A stretch of 64,000 bases of DNA from Nannochloris sp. 'desiccata' (taxonomy: Eukaryota; Chlorophyta; Trebouxiophyceae; Chlorellales; Chlorellaceae), in the NCBI GenBank assembly GCA_019044685.2, contig JAGTXX020000006.1:2721255-2785254 (forward strand), written 5' to 3'. This document shows, in pieces, positions 59,394-64,000 of this stretch (positions are counted from its first letter, which is position 1; each line of letters starts with the position of its first letter). Both the position numbers and the translations under genes were made by a program. The notes beneath the pieces were generated by a model. That model was not told the DNA's origin and did not search any database. It worked only from the letters and a program-made list of their open reading frames with translations.

Positions 59394-59880
59394 TCATGAA
59401 GACCGACGTAGGCGTCGACGCCGTGGTAGCGGGTTAAGTTCTTGGTGCCGCTGTTCACACTTATTAGCAAAACTGGCAACTTGTGTGTCTGGTTGCTGTA
59501 AGAACTCGTATAAATTATTTGTTGCATAGTCTAAACAAGAAAAATCTCCTCTAAAACTATCGTTATTAGGGCAGTGGAAAATCATATGTTCTACCGTCTC
59601 ACAATTTTTTCTCTCATTTTTAAGCATTGTTTGCAAAATCTCTCTTCTTTTTTGATCTGACCCCATCTACCTGTTTCTTCCATCAGCCAATGAGATCCTG
59701 TTCTCAGCTGCAATAACCTTTGCATGCACCGGAATCCAGGGAGTTCGAGGCAGGAAGCAGCACAGAATTCTTTTTCAGGCAACCCATTTCTGATTTCATG
59801 AACATATTTGTAAATTTTAGTCCTAGATTCGTCAACATTTTGGATCCCGCTGAGATATCATTGTTTCCATCTTCTACACA
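59394..59880 (-). mobile_element. LINE (non-LTR retrotransposon) C-terminal fragment
   Basis: The minus strand encodes NVDESRTKIYKYVHEIRNGLP, then LLQLRTGSHWLMEETGRWG and an FCKQC pair. After a one-base frame change near 59620-59640 it continues NCETVEHMIFHCP to a stop at 59394. The order LRTGSHWL, C-x2-C, E-H-x4-C is that of the zinc-binding domain (zf-RVT) after the reverse transcriptase in plant and algal LINEs. The reverse transcriptase itself is missing, as expected from 5' truncation or decay. Its position 4 kb from the telomere recalls Zepp-type LINEs of trebouxiophyte algae, but identity is not established. Confidence 0.75.
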
Positions 59881-60199
59881 TTTGATTCACATGTCTTTTG
59901 GTAAGCAGGTCTGCACTGGTAAGCAGGTCTGCAAAAATATTTTATGCACAGTCGGGAGCATCACTGATACCTTTGGCAAAGGTACAAAAATATACCAATT
60001 GTGGCTCAAACCGCATTTAAATCGTGGTCTTGACACTCAGTTACAAAACTGCAAATATTGAGATAGCTAATTGATTTCATACAGTTTGAGAACTTTGTTG
60101 TTTTTCTTGCAATTGAATTGAATTGAATTTATCTTTGATTTAACTGTCAAGCACCTTTTCTCTATAAACTGTCTTAAACTCCGCGTCGTGCCTAGTTGT
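59881..60199. other. Upstream region of PAQR gene
   Basis: This holds a short tandem duplication (gtaagcaggtctgca, twice, 59900-59932) and a GAATT run at 60113-60127. No gene. Confidence 0.4.
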
Positions 60200-60895
60200 A
60201 TGCCAGCCATCAAGAAAGTCTCCCACTGGACTGACATTTATGATGGGAAGAGTGGTCGTCTTTTGCAGTGCCGCCCTGTTGGCAGCGTCGCTGGATCTTT
60301 TCCACATACACCCTGGTGGCACTGCGTTTTCCATGATCCCTACGAGAGAATTAACTTCTGGAGCCATGCTATACCTGGGGCTGCATTCATTTCGATATCG
60401 ATTGCACACTTTTGCCTCCAAACTACAATACCTTGTCCCGTCGCTTTGTTTGCCATTTTTGCTGCTGTCACTCATGGCTTCTCAGCTTTGACGCATATCT
60501 ATCCCGACGACCATGCAATAGAGAAGTTGGATCACATCGGGATAACCGCTACTATTATTGGAACCCCAGTTACTGCACTTATGGCAAAGGAGCATCACTT
60601 ACCGCCCCCCATCCTGTGGATTAGTGTGTGGCTGTTATTTTCTGCTTTTCTCAGACCATTACCTAGAGTCGTAGGATTTATGTCTGGTGGTGCAGTATTG
60701 GTGTATTATTTTGGCCCGATGGTCCTTGATGAACTTTTTTTGGTGGAATTGCTTTTGTATGTCTCGGGCGGTTTATTCTTTCTCCGCAATGATGGTTACA
60801 GCCGAGGCGTTGGCCTCGCAGATCACCATTTATTACATTATTTCTCAACTCTGGCGTCCGTTATCCACATAAGATATCTTTTCAATTTGAACTGA
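60200..60895 (+). CDS. PAQR / hemolysin III-family membrane protein
   Basis: Intronless, 231 residues from the ATG at 60200. Seven hydrophobic segments follow HDPYERINFWSHAIPGAAF. The metal-site motifs of the PAQR/HlyIII (CREST) superfamily are recognisable: the Ser-x3-His of SALTH in segment 2-3, LDHIGITATIIG after it, and the final HHLLHYFSTLASVIHIRYL. Family members are Zn-dependent membrane hydrolases or receptors (ceramidase-like in adiponectin receptors). The alga's substrate is unknown. The initial Met is uncertain because in-frame codons continue upstream without an ATG. It is the last recognisable gene before the telomere. Confidence 0.75.
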   Translation: MPAIKKVSHWTDIYDGKSGRLLQCRPVGSVAGSFPHTPWWHCVFHDPYERINFWSHAIPGAAFISISIAHFCLQTTIPCPVALFAIFAAVTHGFSALTHIYPDDHAIEKLDHIGITATIIGTPVTALMAKEHHLPPPILWISVWLLFSAFLRPLPRVVGFMSGGAVLVYYFGPMVLDELFLVELLLYVSGGLFFLRNDGYSRGVGLADHHLLHYFSTLASVIHIRYLFNLN

Positions 60896-63780
60896 GTGAG
60901 GTAAACGTAGTCTAGCAGCTCGTCGCCAATTTCAAATTGTTTTGTCGCCAGCTTAATCATCAGTGCGTGTGTATTAAAATACTAGTAAGCGTGTATGACC
61001 GTGTGTATTATTTAAATAAGTTTAATATCTTTATAATCTATAGCACAGGCTCTTAGAAGGTTTAGGTTAGAAATGGAGCTTGGAAAGGTATGGCGGCAGC
61101 CGTAGCTGCTGCAGCGGCCAGTGCGTGGCGGTTGTCTTGGGGAAATAGACTTAAATACTTCTGTTGCTGGAGCCTTGCTTTCATTAGTGTCGAGTAGGTG
61201 CTTTTCCATCAATGCCCGCTTTCTTTCCAGCCATGGAATTGTTTTGGCTGCTAGCTCTAGAGGTACGTATGCTCCTCTCATTAGCAGGGTCGTAGAATCT
61301 CAGCTTGACATTAAGCGTTGTGAGTTCTATTTCTGGCACCTTGCTCCCGTTGCTGTCTGAATGGTGGCATGAATATGATTGTCATTTTTGCTAAAGCAAT
61401 TGAATTGCTACTGACTGAGGTTCAAGATGCAGAGCGGCATCTCCGCTGCATTTAAAAATGTAAGCTTTGAGAAATCCGAACACTTGAGCAGACTTGCTCA
61501 ATTTGGTGGCTTCTTATAGTATCCTAGAGATGCTGGGAGAGCTTTCTTGTAGTCATGTGTGCGATGTTCTTTTGAAAAAGCAGCAGTGCCCAGTTTGAAA
61601 TTTAGATGCCAATAAACCTATTTGTGTCGACGTGAGAGGGTATTTATCTTATTTGATATATTTAAGAATGTCTTAAATTGACATTCACTGCGCTGGCATG
61701 AGCTCTAGATGCATTTTCAAGCCTATATCAGGTTTAAATTATATTCAATCACAGCAGTCTGATACCTTCTTCAGCACAGCGCTATAGATTATGCAGATGC
61801 AATTTCTGCATTGTTAGGTATTTATATATTTATATTAGAATTGGCGGAGTTTCAGAGTGATATCTGTATTGAAGTGATAATTAGTTCATCTAATTAAATT
61901 ATCGCAGGCTCCAGCATCGAACTCTTATGGAGGTTCTGATGGTCTCTTAAGTTAGCAGCTATACAAGTGATATTTGTGGGCTAGAAAGAAGCGGAGAAGG
62001 AAGCTAAAATACTCCCAAAAATATATTTAGCTGACAATGTGTGCCGCTGTGGCCGAGCATTTTCTCGCTGGTGGCTATTTTGGCTGGTTCAGTGGAATAG
62101 AAGAGCTGCTATTACTTGTCACGTTATGAGCGTAGCCATTATTGACGCTGGAGTACTTGAAACTGTTGTCGCTGTACGAGAAATAGCCCCTAATGCAGTT
62201 TGCAGAGCGGTAATGATCAGATTGAGGATTTGCTGGCTATTTTAGTGAATTAAGGTTGTAATATGGCTGGGCAGCTATTAATGCAGTGGAAAAGAAGGTA
62301 GTGAGTAAAGGTATGCAAAAAAAAAACGTGCTGCAAAATGCTTGCTGGGTACAAACTGATGGCATTGTTTGTGATGGAAAACTTGCATTGTTTCCCGTCA
62401 ATTTTTTGAGGGTGCTTGAGAAGGTTGAGATGGTCTTCCAGAGTTCATTATCGTTTGCTCGCTCTTGTATGGGTTTACATGGAGTAGGATGAGAGCTTCT
62501 GCGTTGAAATAATGGTACTGAAAGGTCTCAAATGGTAGTTACTCGAGCTTGTATGGTGGCGACGGCGACTTACAGCTGCAGTTTGCGATGGTTGTTTTGG
62601 GGCGAGTATTTGGTGTTGTCCAGGGTGTTTCGAAGATGAATTTGTTTCAGAGAGAAGTAGAGTGTTGATTTTAATGGCAGGGCGGAGCTAGTGGATAGTG
62701 GTAGCTGATAGCGATCAGCAACGGAAAAGGAGGGTGAGCGACACAGCACAGCAAACCGTTCGGTCTTAAATGGTTATTTTTGCAATGATCCGTCTTCCTT
62801 CTATTGCAGACCCAAAAGGTAACATGCCTTCGGGTGGCATTATCCGCCACTACATGGGTCTTTTTCCCAAGGGGCTACGAACCCCATCTGCAACACCTTC
62901 GAGCATCTTTTTACAATGCATTTTTGTTTCGTAGCAAGGTAGTTTGTTATGTTATCTAGCAGATAATAGTATTGATAGAATTATCTTGGGAAGTATAGAA
63001 TGAAGAGCCTCTTGGTAGGATAAAGACAGCTTAAAAGCAGGCTTCAAGTTGTGAGAAATTGCAGGGGTAGAGATCAAACTTGAAAAGAGTCATTTAAAAT
63101 AGCTACAGACCTTCTTTTTAGGTTCTGTTTGATTTATTGAATTCTTAAGAAAATTCTCTTCAATATGATATAAGTTGATAAGGTCTAAAGGCAGTAGAGT
63201 GAATTTTTGGCACGCGATCAGATGATGCATGCGATCGCTGGCATTGGCGGTAAAATGTTTTTGTAAGGCGTGGTGTGGTATAATATAAAGGTATTACTGT
63301 ATTTTGATTAATTTGATGTGGTAAGAGACGGCGAAAGGCAGCCTATGTGGAAGCAGCAGGCTGATGTGTGTGATCTGCGTTTTGATGTGATCAGGTGGCC
63401 TGGTGTGCAGCAGTGACTGTTTTCTCCCTTGTTCTTAGATTAACTGAACTTCGTATGCATTGTTGATTATATTCAGGTAGGGCACTGTTGAGAATATCGC
63501 TTGTAGCCGTTGTTCAAAGACCCTTTATAAATGTTTTCGCGAAGACCTTTTGTTCATATTATTTCGTGAGCAACCCTATTTTGCTCTTGTTCAGAGTCTG
63601 GAGTGATTCGAAAATTATTTTCAGAATTATGTTGTGGTATAATTCGCTCGCATATATATGTTTTGATAGATTTTTATTTAATTTCTTGAAGAAACCCTAA
63701 AAAACCCTGTGCGACTTTTACGTTTTTGCCCCCCTTTTTTTGCAGTTTCCGAAATTTTTATAGTTTGGGTTTTTTTCTTA
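60896..63780. other. Subtelomeric region without recognisable genes
   Basis: About 2.9 kb. No reading frame here looks convincingly coding and no repeat array was seen. Two weak points are a hairpin-rich block at 62815-62935 and inverted telomere-like AAACCCT motifs at about 63690-63706. A minus-strand frame at 61012-61281 is noted under rejected items. Confidence 0.4.
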
Positions 63781-64000
63781 TTTAGGGTTTAGGGTTTAGG
63801 GACTCTTAGGGTTTTTTAGGGTTAGGTTTTAGGGTTTAGGGTTTAGGGTTTAGGGTTAGGGTTTAGGGTTTAGGGTTTAGGGTTTAGGGTTTAGGGTTTA
63901 GGGTTTAGGGTTTAGGGTTTAGGGTTTAGGGTTTAGGGTTTAGGGTTTAGGGTTTAGGGTTTAGGGTTTAGGGTTTAGGGTTTAGGGTTTAGGGTTTAGG
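63781..64000 (+). repeat. Telomere, (TTTAGGG)n
   Basis: The first 70 bases contain variant units (GACTCTTAGGG, TTTTTTAGGG, TTAGGG), then TTTAGGG repeats perfectly to the last base, with the G-rich strand running 5' to 3' outward. This is the plant-type telomere at a right chromosome end. The variant units are at the proximal side, as in real telomere junctions. Confidence 0.99.

Noticed and set aside
61012..61281. Minus-strand frame starting MRGAYVPLELAAKTIPW
   Set aside because: It has no recognisable domain, no supporting splice structure, and a sensible-looking alternative in another frame. Probably chance or a decayed exon.

Overview
The window is the right-hand end of a nuclear chromosome from a green alga (chlorophyte). 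Evidence for a plant-lineage eukaryote: it ends in an uninterrupted run of the plant-type telomere repeat TTTAGGG. It carries an SBP-box transcription factor and an ABA4-type carotenoid protein, families I know only from the green lineage. Almost every gene has a few short GT-AG introns, and several genes are followed by TGTAA, the poly(A) signal known from chlorophytes. Base composition is moderate to AT-rich. The telomere unit is the 7-mer rather than the 8-mer of Chlamydomonas, so a non-volvocine lineage is likely; I do not name a species.

Layout, left to right. 0.3-15.8 kb: SBP/ankyrin transcription factor; secreted glycosidase-like protein (-); ABA4 (-) opposite ribosomal protein L35 (+); BolA (-) opposite CPSF160 (+); a Lys/Ser-rich nuclear protein (-). 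15.8-18 kb: gene-poor, with the remains of a Pif1/Helitron-type helicase and one doubtful small gene. 18-26 kb: a 1,907-residue membrane subtilase with ubiquitin-interacting motifs in its tail, then an alpha/beta hydrolase. 26.7-35.4 kb: two tandem duplications (aquaporins; triose-phosphate-translocator-like carriers) around a scramblase-like gene. 35.9-38.6 kb: an unknown gene split by a 760-bp hAT-type transposon. 38.9-57.3 kb: zinc alcohol dehydrogenase, acidic WD40-like protein (-) opposite a DnaJ protein (+), a tandem pair of unknown membrane proteins, Maf (-) opposite a GRIP golgin (+), and THO2 (-). 57.8-64 kb: a degraded AT-hook-like reading frame, a second hAT terminus, a LINE fragment, a PAQR/HlyIII gene, about 2.9 kb with no recognisable gene, then the telomere.

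Functionally these are mostly housekeeping genes: mRNA 3'-end processing and export (CPSF160, THO2), translation (L35), iron-sulfur or redox maturation (BolA), Golgi tethering (GRIP) and nucleotide sanitation (Maf). They form no single pathway. Several are arranged head to head over 0.28-0.9 kb and probably share promoter regions. Exon structures were derived by reading splice sites and checking that frame and family alignment agree across each junction. The most notable observations are the in-frame-reversible hAT insertion, the subtilase with a UIM tail, the missing zinc-ligand His in the SBP domain, and tandem paralogues with no intron position in common.
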